This document shows, piece after piece, positions 53,493 through 63,177 of a DNA stretch of 64,000 nucleotides. A program made the position numbers and the translations under genes. Every line of letters starts with the position of its first letter. Position 1 is the first letter of the stretch. The stretch comes from Cupriavidus sp. AU9028 (lineage in GTDB: Bacteria > Pseudomonadota > Gammaproteobacteria > Burkholderiales > Burkholderiaceae). Under the pieces are notes generated by a model. It was given only the letters and a program-made list of their open reading frames with translations, was not told the DNA's origin and ran no database searches. The stretch lies in contig NZ_JAIMCG010000002.1 of NCBI RefSeq assembly GCF_019795295.1, positions 248,001-312,000 on the forward strand. The letters are read 5' to 3'.

Positions 53493-55775
53493 ATGCAACA
53501 GAAGGTCCTGGCGACAGCCGTTCGCTTGCTGGTATCGGGCGCCGCGGGCGCTGGCCTCGCCATCGCTGCCGTGCCGTCCATTGCGCTGGCGCAGACCGCC
53601 CCGGCCGGCGGTCAGGCCCCGGAGGCGGGCGGCAACGCCAATCTGCTGCCGGCCGTGACGGTGACGGCCGACGTTCCGGAGAACACCAACGCGGCGAGCA
53701 CCGGCATCGCCCGCATGCCGGACACGATCAAGGAAACGCCCAAGGTCGTCAATGTCATTCCCCAGGAACTGATCGAGCAGCAGCGCGCCACCTCGCTGGA
53801 GCAGGTGCTGAAGAACGTGCCGGGCATCACCGTGTCCACCGGCGAAGGCAACGGCGGCCAGAACGGCGACCAGTTCCGCATCCGCGGCCTCTCGGCCAAG
53901 GGCGACATCTACGTCGACGGTCTGCGCGACTTTGGCGCCTATCGCCGCGACGCCTTCAATACGGAGAGCGTGCAGGTCATCAAGGGACCGGCCGGTGATC
54001 TGTTCGGCGTCGGCAACGTGGGCGGCCTGATCAACCAGACCACCAAGCGCGCGCACCGCGGCACCACCACCAGCATCGACCAGAGCGCGGGCTCGGGGCC
54101 GACCTACCGCACCACCGTCGACAGCAATATCCAGCTGAACGACACCTCTGCGCTGCGCATCAACGGCATGTTCCAGGACGGCAACACGCCCGACCGCGAT
54201 CACGTCAAGGACGACCGCCGCGGCTTCGCGCTGGACTTCGGCACGGGCCTGGGCACCGCCACCGAATGGCACCTGAACTACTCCTACCTGCATAACCGCG
54301 GCGTGCCCGACATGGGCGTGCCGATGGCCGTGGGCGGCGACGGCTACTCGCGCCCGATCACCGAATACGGCGTGCCGGGCATTTCGTCGTCGACCTCCTA
54401 CGTCCGCAACACCGACCGCGACCGCTCCGACACGCACATGGTGACCTCCGGCTTCCAGCACAAGCTGGACAACGGCTTCACCATCAACAACGACACGCGT
54501 TTCACTGTCTACGACCGCGATTTTTCCGCGACCAATCCGGCTGGTGTCAGCAACGCCGACCTGCAGCGCCTGCTGGCGGGACAAAACGTCGCGCTCAGCT
54601 ATGGCGCAGGCGGCGGCATGGCCTATCGCCAGCGCGGCTGGGCTGTGCAGAACGTGCTGAGCCTGAAGGGCGAGTTCCACACCGGCAGCTTCCGCCATCG
54701 CGGCATCATCGGGCTGGACATGAACCATCAGCGCGACGACCGCGACCAGGGTGCGTGGACGGGGCGTGTCAACAACCAGACCGTGGTCAACCCGTCGTAC
54801 CAGATGGCGCCCGGCGCGTTCGCCACCTACGGCGCGACCACCCGCAATGCCAACGCGACCAACGTCGGCATCTTCGCCAACGACCGCGTCTGGCTGAACG
54901 ACCAGTTCTCGGTGCTCGGCAGCCTGCGCTGGGATTACTTCCGCAGCGAATACTCCACCAATACGTTCGGCGGCGAGGCCGATTCGCGCAAGCTCAGCCC
55001 CTCGGTCAGCGCGATCTGGGAGCCGACGCAGAACAGCATGTTCTACACCTCGTTCTCGCGCACCTACCGCCCGATCGGTACGGACATCGCACTGGCCGTC
55101 GGCGGCGTGCAGACTGAAACGCCACGCGCGGGCAGCGAGCCGGAGCGCTCCGACACCGTCGAAGTCGGCGCCAAGCTCGACCTGCTCGACAAGCGCCTTG
55201 GCCTGACCGGTGCGATCTTCCAGACCGAAAAGGACAACGCCTACACCGTCGATCCGGTCTCGGGCGAGATCGCCAACGGCTTCTCCGACAGCGGCGAAGG
55301 CCGCAAGATCCGCGGCGTCGAACTGGGCCTGAACGGCCGTATCACGCCGAACTGGGCGGTCAACCTGGGCTATGCCTATCTGGACGGCGAGATCACCTAC
55401 TCGAGCAATCCTCTGAACATCGGTAGGCAGGCGCCGGGCGTCGCGCGTCATAACTTGACGCTGTGGACTAGCTATGACGTTCCCAAGACGCTGATCCCAT
55501 TGCCTGGACGACTTACTTTTGGCGGCGGCCTGCAATATGCGACCGGATACCTAAACTACACCTCCCCCACCCCACCGCAGGTACCGGAGACGGCCAAGAT
55601 GCCGGACAACTTCTCGATGGACGCGATGATCGCGTACCAGCAGGGCAAGTACCGCATCTCGCTGAACGGCTACAACCTGACCGACCACCTGAACTACGTG
55701 TCGTCGTTCAATAACAGCCGCGCAGTACCGGGCGCACGCCGCACGTTCATCTTGAATGTGGGGATGACGTTCTAA
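53493..55775 (+). CDS. TonB-dependent catecholate siderophore receptor (Fiu-like)
   Basis: This 760-residue outer-membrane receptor imports ferric catecholate siderophores with the energy of TonB. The signal peptide ends near SIALAQ. The plug carries PAVTVTADVPENTN as a TonB-box-like element, then TSLEQVLKNVPGITVS, FRIRGLSAKGDIYVDGLRD and VQVIKGPAGDLFGVGNVGG. The C-terminus NVGMTF ends in Phe, as outer-membrane barrels do. ATG 53493 is chosen because AGGAGA lies 8 bases upstream. It has a Fur-controlled promoter and is followed by a PiuC-type gene. Confidence 0.92.
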   Translation: MQQKVLATAVRLLVSGAAGAGLAIAAVPSIALAQTAPAGGQAPEAGGNANLLPAVTVTADVPENTNAASTGIARMPDTIKETPKVVNVIPQELIEQQRATSLEQVLKNVPGITVSTGEGNGGQNGDQFRIRGLSAKGDIYVDGLRDFGAYRRDAFNTESVQVIKGPAGDLFGVGNVGGLINQTTKRAHRGTTTSIDQSAGSGPTYRTTVDSNIQLNDTSALRINGMFQDGNTPDRDHVKDDRRGFALDFGTGLGTATEWHLNYSYLHNRGVPDMGVPMAVGGDGYSRPITEYGVPGISSSTSYVRNTDRDRSDTHMVTSGFQHKLDNGFTINNDTRFTVYDRDFSATNPAGVSNADLQRLLAGQNVALSYGAGGGMAYRQRGWAVQNVLSLKGEFHTGSFRHRGIIGLDMNHQRDDRDQGAWTGRVNNQTVVNPSYQMAPGAFATYGATTRNANATNVGIFANDRVWLNDQFSVLGSLRWDYFRSEYSTNTFGGEADSRKLSPSVSAIWEPTQNSMFYTSFSRTYRPIGTDIALAVGGVQTETPRAGSEPERSDTVEVGAKLDLLDKRLGLTGAIFQTEKDNAYTVDPVSGEIANGFSDSGEGRKIRGVELGLNGRITPNWAVNLGYAYLDGEITYSSNPLNIGRQAPGVARHNLTLWTSYDVPKTLIPLPGRLTFGGGLQYATGYLNYTSPTPPQVPETAKMPDNFSMDAMIAYQQGKYRISLNGYNLTDHLNYVSSFNNSRAVPGARRTFILNVGMTF

Positions 55776-55799
55776 GGTCCTTGGCGTAGCGGTCAAGCT

Positions 55800-55880
55800 C
55801 CCCTCGCCCGCTCGCGGGAGAGGGGCTGGGGGAGAGGGCAAGCAGCGCTTGCACACCAATCCGCGTCCTACCCTCTCCCG
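55800..55880. repeat. Intergenic G/C-rich repeat (REP-like hairpin)
   Basis: CCCCTCGCCCG and GGGAGAGGGG form a hairpin, and GGGGGAGAGGG about 15 bases later pairs with CCCTCTCCCG at the end. Such elements recur between genes in Burkholderiales and related genomes. It may help end transcription after the receptor gene or protect the mRNA. Confidence 0.6.
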
Positions 55881-55930
55881 ATGCGGTACATTGGCACCCG
55901 TACCGTATCGCGCCAAGAGAGACAGAAGTC

Positions 55931-56617
55931 ATGCTGGTCCAGATTCCCGACGTCCTGACTGCCGAGGAAGTCCGCCACTGCCGCCAGGTGCTGGAACGCA
56001 GCCAGTGGGTGGACGGGCGTGTCACCGCCGGCGATCTCGCGGCCAAATCCAAGCACAACCTGCAGATCCCCGTCGACAGCCCCGAAGCGGAGCAACTGGG
56101 CGACCTGATCCTGCACGCGCTCGGCCGCAACCCGACCTACAACACCGCCGCCCTGCCCTTTCGCGTGCTGCCGCCGATGTTCAACCGGTACGACACCGGC
56201 ATGACCTTCGGCACCCATGTGGACAACGCCATCCGCACCGTGCCGGGAACCGGCGGCATGCGCATGCGCGCCGACGTATCCAGCACCATCTTCCTGTCCG
56301 ACCCCGACGAGTACGACGGCGGTGAACTGGTGGTGCAGGATTCCTACGGCAGCCACTCGATCAAGCTGCCGGCCGGCCATATGGTGGTCTATCCCGCCTC
56401 GTCGCTGCATCGCGTCATGCCGATCACGCGCGGCAGCCGCTGGGCCTCGTTCTTCTGGGCGCAGTCGCTCGTCAAGGACGACGGCATGCGCACCATGCTC
56501 TACGAGCTGGACCTCGCCATCATGGAAACGCGGCGGCAACTGAGCGACAACAATGCCGCGGTGCTCGCGCTGGTCAACCACTATCACAACCTGCTGCGGC
56601 GCGTCGCCGAGCTGTAA
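55931..56617 (+). CDS. piuC: PiuC/YbiX-type Fe(II)-dependent dioxygenase
   Basis: This 228-residue protein is a PKHD-type hydroxylase of the 2-oxoglutarate/Fe(II) dioxygenase family, regularly found beside Fiu-like receptors. The iron ligands are in FGTHVDNAI (His and Asp) and SLHRVMPITRGSR (His, with Arg for 2-oxoglutarate). FNRYDTGMTFG is also typical. The exact substrate is not known, but the family is linked to iron uptake. It is followed by the FMN oxidase after 3 bp, so it is in one unit. Confidence 0.92.
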   Translation: MLVQIPDVLTAEEVRHCRQVLERSQWVDGRVTAGDLAAKSKHNLQIPVDSPEAEQLGDLILHALGRNPTYNTAALPFRVLPPMFNRYDTGMTFGTHVDNAIRTVPGTGGMRMRADVSSTIFLSDPDEYDGGELVVQDSYGSHSIKLPAGHMVVYPASSLHRVMPITRGSRWASFFWAQSLVKDDGMRTMLYELDLAIMETRRQLSDNNAAVLALVNHYHNLLRRVAEL

Positions 56618-56620
56618 CGC

Positions 56621-57721
56621 ATGCGCGTCCCCCCGGATACCGTCTCCCTGGCCGACTACGAGCGGCACTTCCATGCGCGCATCGAGCCCGGCATTCGCGC
56701 CTATATCGCCGGCGCGGCAGCCGACGGCATCACGCAGCAGGCCAATCGCGACGCGTTCGACCGGCTGCGCCTGCTGCCGCGCGCGCTTGCCGACCTGCGC
56801 GGCGCCACCGCGCACACCACGCTGCTTGGGCAATCGCTGGACTATCCGCTGCTGATCGGACCCACCGCCTTTCACAAGCTGGTCGATGCCGACGGCGAAC
56901 TGGCGACCGCGCAGGCCGCCGCGCTCACGCGCACCGGCATGGTGGTCAGCGCCCAGGCCAGCGTTCCCCTCGAAGCGATCGCAGCGTCGTCGCCATCGCC
57001 ACTGTGGTTGCAGCTCTATCTGCAGCCCGCCCGCGACGACACGCTGACACTGGTGCGCCGCGCCGAGAACGCCGGCTATCAGGCGCTGATGGTCACCATC
57101 GACGCGGTCGTCAGCGGCGTGCGCAACATCGAGCAGCGCGCGGGCTTTCGCTTGCCCGACGGCGTTGCCGCCGTCAATCTGCAAGGCTTCCGGCCCAACG
57201 CGCCCGTGGTCGCCCGTGCTGGCAGCCCCGTATTCCAGGGCATGCTGGCCAACGCCCCGACCTGGGACGATATCGCCTGGCTGTGCCGGCAGACCACGTT
57301 GCCGGTCCTCGTCAAGGGCCTCCTCAACCCGGCGGATGTCCCGCGCGCGCTCGACGCCGGTGTGGCCGGCATCGTCGTCTCCAACCATGGCGGCAGGACG
57401 CTGGACACCGTGCCCGCCACCATCGACGTGCTCCAAACTATCGCCAACGCAGTTGCCGGCCGCGTGCCGCTGCTGCTCGATGGCGGCATCCGGCGCGGCA
57501 CCGATATCGTCAAGGCGCTGGCACTCGGCGCCAACGCGGTGATGATCGGCCAGCCCGTGCTGCATGCCCTCGCAGTCGGCGGTCTGGCAGGCGTCGCGCA
57601 TATGCTGACCATCCTGCAGACCGAACTCGAAATCGCCATGGCGCTGACCGGGGCGCCGACCGTCGAGGCAATCGACGCTTCGCTGCTCTGGAATCCCGGC
57701 GGACCCGGCACGGGCCTGTAA
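56621..57721 (+). CDS. FMN-dependent alpha-hydroxy-acid oxidase/dehydrogenase
   Basis: This 366-residue protein is of the lactate-dehydrogenase/glycolate-oxidase family. The TIM-barrel FMN markers are present: GPTAFHKLVDADGEL, QLYLQPAR, the catalytic His and Arg in VVSNHGGRTLDT, and DGGIRRGTDIVKALALGANAV. It oxidises a 2-hydroxy acid such as L-lactate, but the exact substrate cannot be told. It starts 3 bp after the PiuC gene, so it is probably part of the iron-regulated operon, which is an unusual partner for a PiuC. Confidence 0.9.
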   Translation: MRVPPDTVSLADYERHFHARIEPGIRAYIAGAAADGITQQANRDAFDRLRLLPRALADLRGATAHTTLLGQSLDYPLLIGPTAFHKLVDADGELATAQAAALTRTGMVVSAQASVPLEAIAASSPSPLWLQLYLQPARDDTLTLVRRAENAGYQALMVTIDAVVSGVRNIEQRAGFRLPDGVAAVNLQGFRPNAPVVARAGSPVFQGMLANAPTWDDIAWLCRQTTLPVLVKGLLNPADVPRALDAGVAGIVVSNHGGRTLDTVPATIDVLQTIANAVAGRVPLLLDGGIRRGTDIVKALALGANAVMIGQPVLHALAVGGLAGVAHMLTILQTELEIAMALTGAPTVEAIDASLLWNPGGPGTGL

Positions 57722-57733
57722 CGCCGACTCTCG

Positions 57734-59734
57734 TCAGTCCTGACGCGCCACCGGCGGCGTGACAATCGGGAAGGCGCTGTCGAAGGTGTCCAGCAGCCCG
57801 AACAGCGTGCGCAACGCGCCGGCATCGCCCTGCACCGACACCGCCCCCGCCTTCACCGCTTCCGGCAACGTCTGCTCCTTCAGCACGATGCGGTCCAGCG
57901 TCGCCTTGTTCAGCGTCACGGTCGCCGTCGGCTTCGCGTGTTGTCCGTCCAGCCACGTCAGCGCGCCATTGCGCAGCGTCATCGCGTACTTCGCGCCGGA
58001 CTCGCGGAAATTCCAGTTCAACTGCATCGCCGTCGTCCCCGCCCGCTCCGCGTTCAGCCGCACCGCCAGGTAATCGAAGAAATGCGGCACCGTCAGGGCC
58101 CGAACCATATCGGGCGAAGCCGTGCCCCTGCCCTTCGGCGGCACACCGTGGCGCAGCTCGCGCGCCCCGGTCAGATAGGCGTTGCGCCAGGTCGCGTTCT
58201 CGCTCTGGTAGCCCAGTTGCTCCAGCGCGTCCGCCTGCAGCGCCCTGGCCCGCGCGTTGCCCGGATCGGCGAACACCAGCGCGTTGCCGATCTGCACCAC
58301 CCAACGATAGTCGCCCTTCGCGTACGCGTCCTGCAGGCGCGCCAGCACCGGCTCCGGACCGCCCATCCACTCGATCGTGCGGCGCGCGGTCTCCACCGGC
58401 GGCAACGGATTCAGATTGGCCGGATTGCCGTCATAGAACCCCAGATAGCGCTGATAGACCGCGCGCACGTTGTGGCTCACCGAGCCGTAGTAATCGCGCG
58501 TGTGCCACTTGCGCGCCAGCGGCGCCGGCAAGCTGCGCAAGGTCGCTGAGATATCGTTGGGCGTCAGACCGTGGTTGATCAGCCGCACCGACTGGTCATG
58601 AATCCACGCGTACATGTCGCGCTGATCCGCGAGAAACTCCACGATGCGCTCGCGCCCCCACGTCGGCCAGTGGTGCTGCGCCAGCAGGACATCGGTGCGC
58701 TCGCCATAGCGCTGCAACGACTGCGCGATGTAGTGCGACCACGCCTTCGGATCGCGCACCTGCGCGCCGCGGATCGTCAGGATGTTGTGCTGCGTGCGGA
58801 CCGTGTTCTCCGCCATGCAGAGCACGCGCGTGGCCGGGAAATACAGGTTCATCTCCGCCGGCGCTTCCGTGCCCGGCGTCAGCTGGAACTCGATCTCCAC
58901 GCCGTCGATGCGCCGCGTCTCCACCGGCTTGTCGATCGTCTCCGTCGGCGGCAGCAGCGTGATCGTGCCGCGCGAGGTCGCCTTGCCCAGGCCCGCATCC
59001 ACCTGCCCCGTCGCATCGCGTGGCAACGCCGTGCCGTACATGTATTGCGCGCGGCGGCTCATCGCGTTGCCTGCCACCACGTTCTCGCTGACCGCTTCCT
59101 CCTCAAAGCCCGCCGGCGCAAGGATCGCCACCTTCCCCGCCCGCACCGCCGCCTCGCTGACCACCCCGCGCGCCCCGCCGAAGTGGTCCACATGGCTGTG
59201 CGTGTAGATCAGCGCCACCACCGGCCGGCGCGGGCGGTGCTGGTAGTACAGCTCCAGCGCCGCCCGCGCCGTCTCCGCGCTCAGCAGCGGGTCGATCACG
59301 ATCACACCCGTATCGCCCTCGACGATGGTCATGTTCGACAGATCGGCGCCGCGCACCTGATAGATCTTGTCGGCAACCTGGAACAGGCCCGCTTCGTTGT
59401 TCAATTGGGCGAGGCGCCACAGGCTGGGGTTGACCGTCTCGGGCGCGGCCTTGTCCGTCGTGAAGCGGTAGGCGTTGAAGTCCCAGGCCACCCCACCCCC
59501 ATCGCGGGCAATCGTTGCCTGCGGGAAACGGGCGATCAGCCCCTTGCGCGCAGCCTCCGCGTCGTCGGTCTCGTCGAACGGCAGCTTGTCCAGCCAAGCG
59601 CGATTCGATTGGGCAGTCTGGGGCGTAGCAGGCTTGCCGGCCGGTTCACCGGGCGCGGCCCAGGCAGGGGTGACGAGCGTGGCGACAAGCGTGGCGACGA
59701 GGGTCGGCGGCAGGAACGGCAGGGAACGCGGCAT
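57734..59734 (-). CDS. SdsA/BDS1-type alkylsulfatase (metallo-beta-lactamase fold)
   Basis: This 666-residue protein has a signal peptide and is probably periplasmic. The zinc motif IYTHSHVDHFGGARG (His179, His181, Asp183, His184) opens the metallo-hydrolase domain; further ligands are in MAENTVRTQHN and LLAQHHWPTWG. The C-terminus (NWNFRESGAKYAMTLRNGAL) is an SCP2-like lipid-binding domain. This layout is that of the alkylsulfatases that cut SDS-like detergents. It diverges from a LysR gene, which probably controls it. Confidence 0.9.
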   Translation of the reverse strand: MPRSLPFLPPTLVATLVATLVTPAWAAPGEPAGKPATPQTAQSNRAWLDKLPFDETDDAEAARKGLIARFPQATIARDGGGVAWDFNAYRFTTDKAAPETVNPSLWRLAQLNNEAGLFQVADKIYQVRGADLSNMTIVEGDTGVIVIDPLLSAETARAALELYYQHRPRRPVVALIYTHSHVDHFGGARGVVSEAAVRAGKVAILAPAGFEEEAVSENVVAGNAMSRRAQYMYGTALPRDATGQVDAGLGKATSRGTITLLPPTETIDKPVETRRIDGVEIEFQLTPGTEAPAEMNLYFPATRVLCMAENTVRTQHNILTIRGAQVRDPKAWSHYIAQSLQRYGERTDVLLAQHHWPTWGRERIVEFLADQRDMYAWIHDQSVRLINHGLTPNDISATLRSLPAPLARKWHTRDYYGSVSHNVRAVYQRYLGFYDGNPANLNPLPPVETARRTIEWMGGPEPVLARLQDAYAKGDYRWVVQIGNALVFADPGNARARALQADALEQLGYQSENATWRNAYLTGARELRHGVPPKGRGTASPDMVRALTVPHFFDYLAVRLNAERAGTTAMQLNWNFRESGAKYAMTLRNGALTWLDGQHAKPTATVTLNKATLDRIVLKEQTLPEAVKAGAVSVQGDAGALRTLFGLLDTFDSAFPIVTPPVARQD

Positions 59735-59816
59735 GACGGAGGTCCGATCGGTAGAGCGAACGCCTATTGAACCCCAGCGCCTCCTATAATCCAATTGCAA
59801 ATTTCTCACGTATTCC
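59735..59816. promoter_or_regulatory. Divergent promoter region of the alkylsulfatase and LysR genes
   Basis: This 82 bp region separates the two genes. It carries a TATAAT sequence at 59785-59790 on the plus strand and an AT-rich AATTGCAAATT palindrome nearby, a plausible LysR binding site (T-N11-A type). No firm -35 is visible. Confidence 0.45.
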
Positions 59817-60725
59817 ATGCGCCTCGCGCATATGCCGATGAACCTCAAACGCCTGACCCACCTGCTTGCTGTCGAAGAGACCGGATCGCTCGCCGCAGCG
59901 GCACGCCGCGTCCACCTGAGCCAGCCCGCGCTGACCCGCAGCATCCAGGCACTGGAAGCCGAAGCCGGCATGACCCTGTGCGACCGTGGCGCCCGTGGTG
60001 TGACCTTGACCGCAGCGGGCATCATGGTGGCGCAACGCGCGCGGCGAATCCTGCTGGAGACACGCTCCCTGGAGCGGGATCTGATGCTGATGCGCGAGAG
60101 CCAGCTTGGCAGCGTGCGGTTGGGGTTAGGCGCGCTGCCCGGAGCAATCCTGCTGCCCGACCTGCTGGTGTCGATGCGGCGCGACTGGCCGGGCATCGCG
60201 GTAGCGGCACAAGTTGGCGACCCGGCCACCCTGCTGCAAGCGCTGTCGGCCGAAACGCTCGACTTCGTCGTCGTCGAGCAGCGCACCGTGCCGGCGTCCG
60301 AGGAGCTTGATACCATCCGGCTACCCGACCAACCGGCCGGCTGGTACGTCCGGCCAGATCACCCGCTGCGGCGGCGCAGCGTCACGCTGCAAGCCCTGCG
60401 CGAAGCCGCGCTTGCGACCGCGTTCCTCACCGAGGCCGGCGAGCGGCAGCTGCGCCGCGCCCTGCGCTGCCGCGCCGGCGATGCCTTGCAGCTGCAGGTC
60501 GAAAGCAATGACTTCTCGGCGCTCACGCGTGTGGCGCGCGAATCGGATGTGGTGTTGTTCGCGCCGTCGCGGGCCGTCGAGGCCGATGTCAAGGCCAGGA
60601 GGCTCGTGCCGCTGGCCGTCGCCGACCTTGCGCCCGTGATGCTGCGTTTTGTGATCGTGTATCTGAAGCGCAGGACGGTAGCGCCCGCAGCCGAGCGCGC
60701 CATCGCGGCGCTGACGGCCGGCTGA
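59817..60725 (+). CDS. LysR-family transcriptional regulator
   Basis: This 302-residue LysR regulator has the N-terminal winged helix MNLKRLTHLLAVEETGSLAAAARRVHLSQPALTRSIQALE, given here only in outline, and a C-terminal ligand-binding domain with LGSVRLGLGALPGAILLPDLL. It is divergent from the alkylsulfatase gene, so its ligand is probably an alkyl sulfate or a product of it. Starts at ATG 59817, 59832 and 59838 are possible. Confidence 0.88.
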   Translation: MRLAHMPMNLKRLTHLLAVEETGSLAAAARRVHLSQPALTRSIQALEAEAGMTLCDRGARGVTLTAAGIMVAQRARRILLETRSLERDLMLMRESQLGSVRLGLGALPGAILLPDLLVSMRRDWPGIAVAAQVGDPATLLQALSAETLDFVVVEQRTVPASEELDTIRLPDQPAGWYVRPDHPLRRRSVTLQALREAALATAFLTEAGERQLRRALRCRAGDALQLQVESNDFSALTRVARESDVVLFAPSRAVEADVKARRLVPLAVADLAPVMLRFVIVYLKRRTVAPAAERAIAALTAG

Positions 60726-61391
60726 CTAGCTCCAATCCGCAATAAAGGTGTCGCGGAACCCTCGCAGCCATTGCAGCTGCGCCTCTCCCAGACGCCGCGC
60801 CGCGGCCGTCTGCATCGAGGCCGGCAGCTTTGCCAGCTTCACCTCGATATGGTCCAGCGCGTAGGCGCGGTCATCCAGTTCCCGGTGCTCCCCGAGAGCG
60901 TCGTCCGGATGCGCCAGTGCCGACCCCATCCGTCCGGCGGTATAGAACAGCCTCGCCAGCCCCACCGGCCCCAGCGCGTCCAGCCGGTCCGCATCCTGCA
61001 CGATCTTCGCCTCGATCGTCAGCGGCGCGATCCCCGCCGAGAAGCTATGCGCCTCGATCGCATGCCGCACGCCATCCAGCTTCTCCACCGGAAAGCCGTC
61101 CTGCTCCAGCTTCGCGCACGCCACCCTTGCCGCCATCATGGAGGCCTGCGTCCGCTCGGGATGGTTCTTCGGCAAGTTGACGATGTCATGCAGATAGCAC
61201 GCGGCCAGCACCACCAGCGCGTCGGCCTCCGGGTGGTCCGCCAGCAGCCGCTGCGCGGTCTTCCAGACGCGGTGGAGATGGTTCAGATCGTGCGCGCCAT
61301 CGTCCTGCGCCGCTTGTTCAGCGTAGCCAAGCAGCTTCGGCTTCCAGTCGTCGAGATCTTGCGGCACGAGTTGGTCCCGTGAAGTGTTCAA
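60726..61391 (-). CDS. HD-domain phosphohydrolase
   Basis: This 221-residue protein has the HD metal motif: His in DLNHLHRVWKTAQ, the His-Asp pair in CYLHDIVNL, and a later Asp in IVQDADRLDALGPVG. It belongs to the small HD family near YedJ-like phosphohydrolases, which act on nucleotides. It abuts the LysR stop with no gap, since the genes converge. It may be co-transcribed with the MFS gene upstream (24 bp gap). Confidence 0.87.
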   Translation of the reverse strand: MNTSRDQLVPQDLDDWKPKLLGYAEQAAQDDGAHDLNHLHRVWKTAQRLLADHPEADALVVLAACYLHDIVNLPKNHPERTQASMMAARVACAKLEQDGFPVEKLDGVRHAIEAHSFSAGIAPLTIEAKIVQDADRLDALGPVGLARLFYTAGRMGSALAHPDDALGEHRELDDRAYALDHIEVKLAKLPASMQTAAARRLGEAQLQWLRGFRDTFIADWS

Positions 61392-61415
61392 AGAAAGGCG
61401 TCTCGATAGCGCCGG

Positions 61416-62684
61416 TCAGGCGCCCGCCTGCTGTTCCGCCTGCGCGTTCGTCATCGCCTGCGCCAGCTCCTCCGTCACCCGAATCTCTGCCCCAATCGGC
61501 GTCATCTGCGGTGTCGCAGCGAAAGGCGCGGCGGACAGCGGCGAGGGATTGTTGTTCCGGCGCCAGAGGAAGAACGACGCCAACCCCGCATGCAGCACCA
61601 GAAACGCCACGAACAGACCGCTCGACCCCATCCGGTTCATCATCGGCGAGATGATGAGCGGGCTGATCGACGCACCCACCGAGTTGATCAGCAACATGCC
61701 CTGAATCACCCGCACCAGATCCCGCGCATCCGCCCGATCCGCCGAATGACTGACCGCCACCGGATAGATCGCAAAAATGCCGCCGCCAATCAGGAACAGC
61801 AACACCATCAACAACGGCGGATAGGTCGGCAGGATCAGCACGAGCAGCGATGCCACCGCACAAGCCGCACTAAGCCACAGCAAAACGGTTTGCCGGTCCT
61901 TCCTGTCCGACCAGCGTCCGACAGGATACTGCAGCGCCATCGCCCCGAAGATCGCGCAGGCCATCAGCTGGCCGACTTGCCCAACGCTCATGCCTTCCCG
62001 CTGCAGATAGATCGGCAGCAGCGTGTAGACCGCCGCGATGCCGATGCCCGAGCCCAGGCTACCGATCGCCCCGGCCGGCGTCATGCGAACGAGATCCTGC
62101 GGCATCAGCGGCTCGACGTGCCCTACCTCGGGCGCGGTCCTCGGCAGAATGCCCATCGGCAGCACAGCCAGCGAGCCAAGCAGTCCCGCGACCATGAACG
62201 GCGCGCTGTCACCAACCGTGCTCGCCGCGCCAAGGCCCATCTGCGCGAGCATGATCGAGCCGTAGAGCGCAATCATGTAGATCGCCAGCAGGCGTCCTCG
62301 GGACTTTGTATCCCCGGCAAGCAGCAGCCAGCTTTCCACCACCAGATAGATGCCGACCATCGCCCAGCCGTTGACCAGGCGTAGGAAGAACCAGAGCCAA
62401 GGATCGAAGATCAAGCCTTGCAGCAGATAGGTGATCGACGCCAGTGAGGCGAAGCTGCTGTAGGAGCGGATGTGACCGACTCGGGTGATGAGCCGGTCGC
62501 TCGTTACGGCGCCAAGCGTTAGCCCAATGAAATAGGCCGACGAGATGGCACCGATCATGGTGGCCGAGACAGAGGCAGCGTCGAGGCGGAGAGATGTCAG
62601 GGATGACATGAAGCCGCTGCCTAGACTGACGATGAATAAACCTAAAAGTGGCCCAATCGCCATGGCCGTGGTGTTGCGGGACAA
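61416..62684 (-). CDS. MFS transporter (YcaD-like)
   Basis: This 422-residue protein has about 12 hydrophobic helices and the MFS-type loop SDRLITRVGH; a second loop is VGRWSDRKDRQTVLLW. It is close to the YcaD-type exporters. The substrate is unknown. The TTG at 62684 is chosen because GAGAAAAG lies directly upstream; ATG 62663 has no such site. The C-terminus is a short tail rich in Ala and Gln. Confidence 0.87.
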   Translation of the reverse strand: MSRNTTAMAIGPLLGLFIVSLGSGFMSSLTSLRLDAASVSATMIGAISSAYFIGLTLGAVTSDRLITRVGHIRSYSSFASLASITYLLQGLIFDPWLWFFLRLVNGWAMVGIYLVVESWLLLAGDTKSRGRLLAIYMIALYGSIMLAQMGLGAASTVGDSAPFMVAGLLGSLAVLPMGILPRTAPEVGHVEPLMPQDLVRMTPAGAIGSLGSGIGIAAVYTLLPIYLQREGMSVGQVGQLMACAIFGAMALQYPVGRWSDRKDRQTVLLWLSAACAVASLLVLILPTYPPLLMVLLFLIGGGIFAIYPVAVSHSADRADARDLVRVIQGMLLINSVGASISPLIISPMMNRMGSSGLFVAFLVLHAGLASFFLWRRNNNPSPLSAAPFAATPQMTPIGAEIRVTEELAQAMTNAQAEQQAGA

Positions 62685-63177
62685 GACTTTTCTCAGGAGC
62701 GTACGGATGGTAGGGGTGAAGGATACCCGAGGTCTTCGCGCAGAGCCTCACCTCAGCGAGCGCTTCTCGGAATGCAAGAGCGAAGTGGCCGCGGATTCGG
62801 AGCGCTCGATCCGCCTATGAACAGAGCCTGCGCTACTGCGGCCTTCTCTTACTCGCGCCACTACAGGCCTGAAATCGCTGTTGCCATTCGTGCTCACACC
62901 GATATGCCCCAGCTTCGATAGGCCCATCGAACCACCTTACTCTTGAGTCGGTCGGACAGCCCCCCATTAGCGTACCGGCTTCAATCACTCCTCAATTAGG
63001 TATCTCCAACAAGGACTCCTAAGCCACTGCATGTTGGTCGCCCGCAACAGACGCAGCCTTCAAAAAGCCCTGATTGCGGGGAGGTAAGCGGTAGATACTT
63101 CAATTCAATCGTCATTGGCCACTACAATTTAACCTTGCCGAGCAGAGAAAAAATCAACCATCAGGAAGACAAATTAA
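62685..63177. other. Intergenic boundary with falling GC content
   Basis: This 490-base stretch separates the MFS gene from the ATPase gene. The left part still has normal GC, while the right part is AT-rich (for example AATTCAATCG and ACAATTTAACC), and the AT-rich part probably carries the promoter of the next gene. I see no tRNA, no clear attachment site and no repeat, but the boundary of a transferred segment would be here. Confidence 0.5.
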
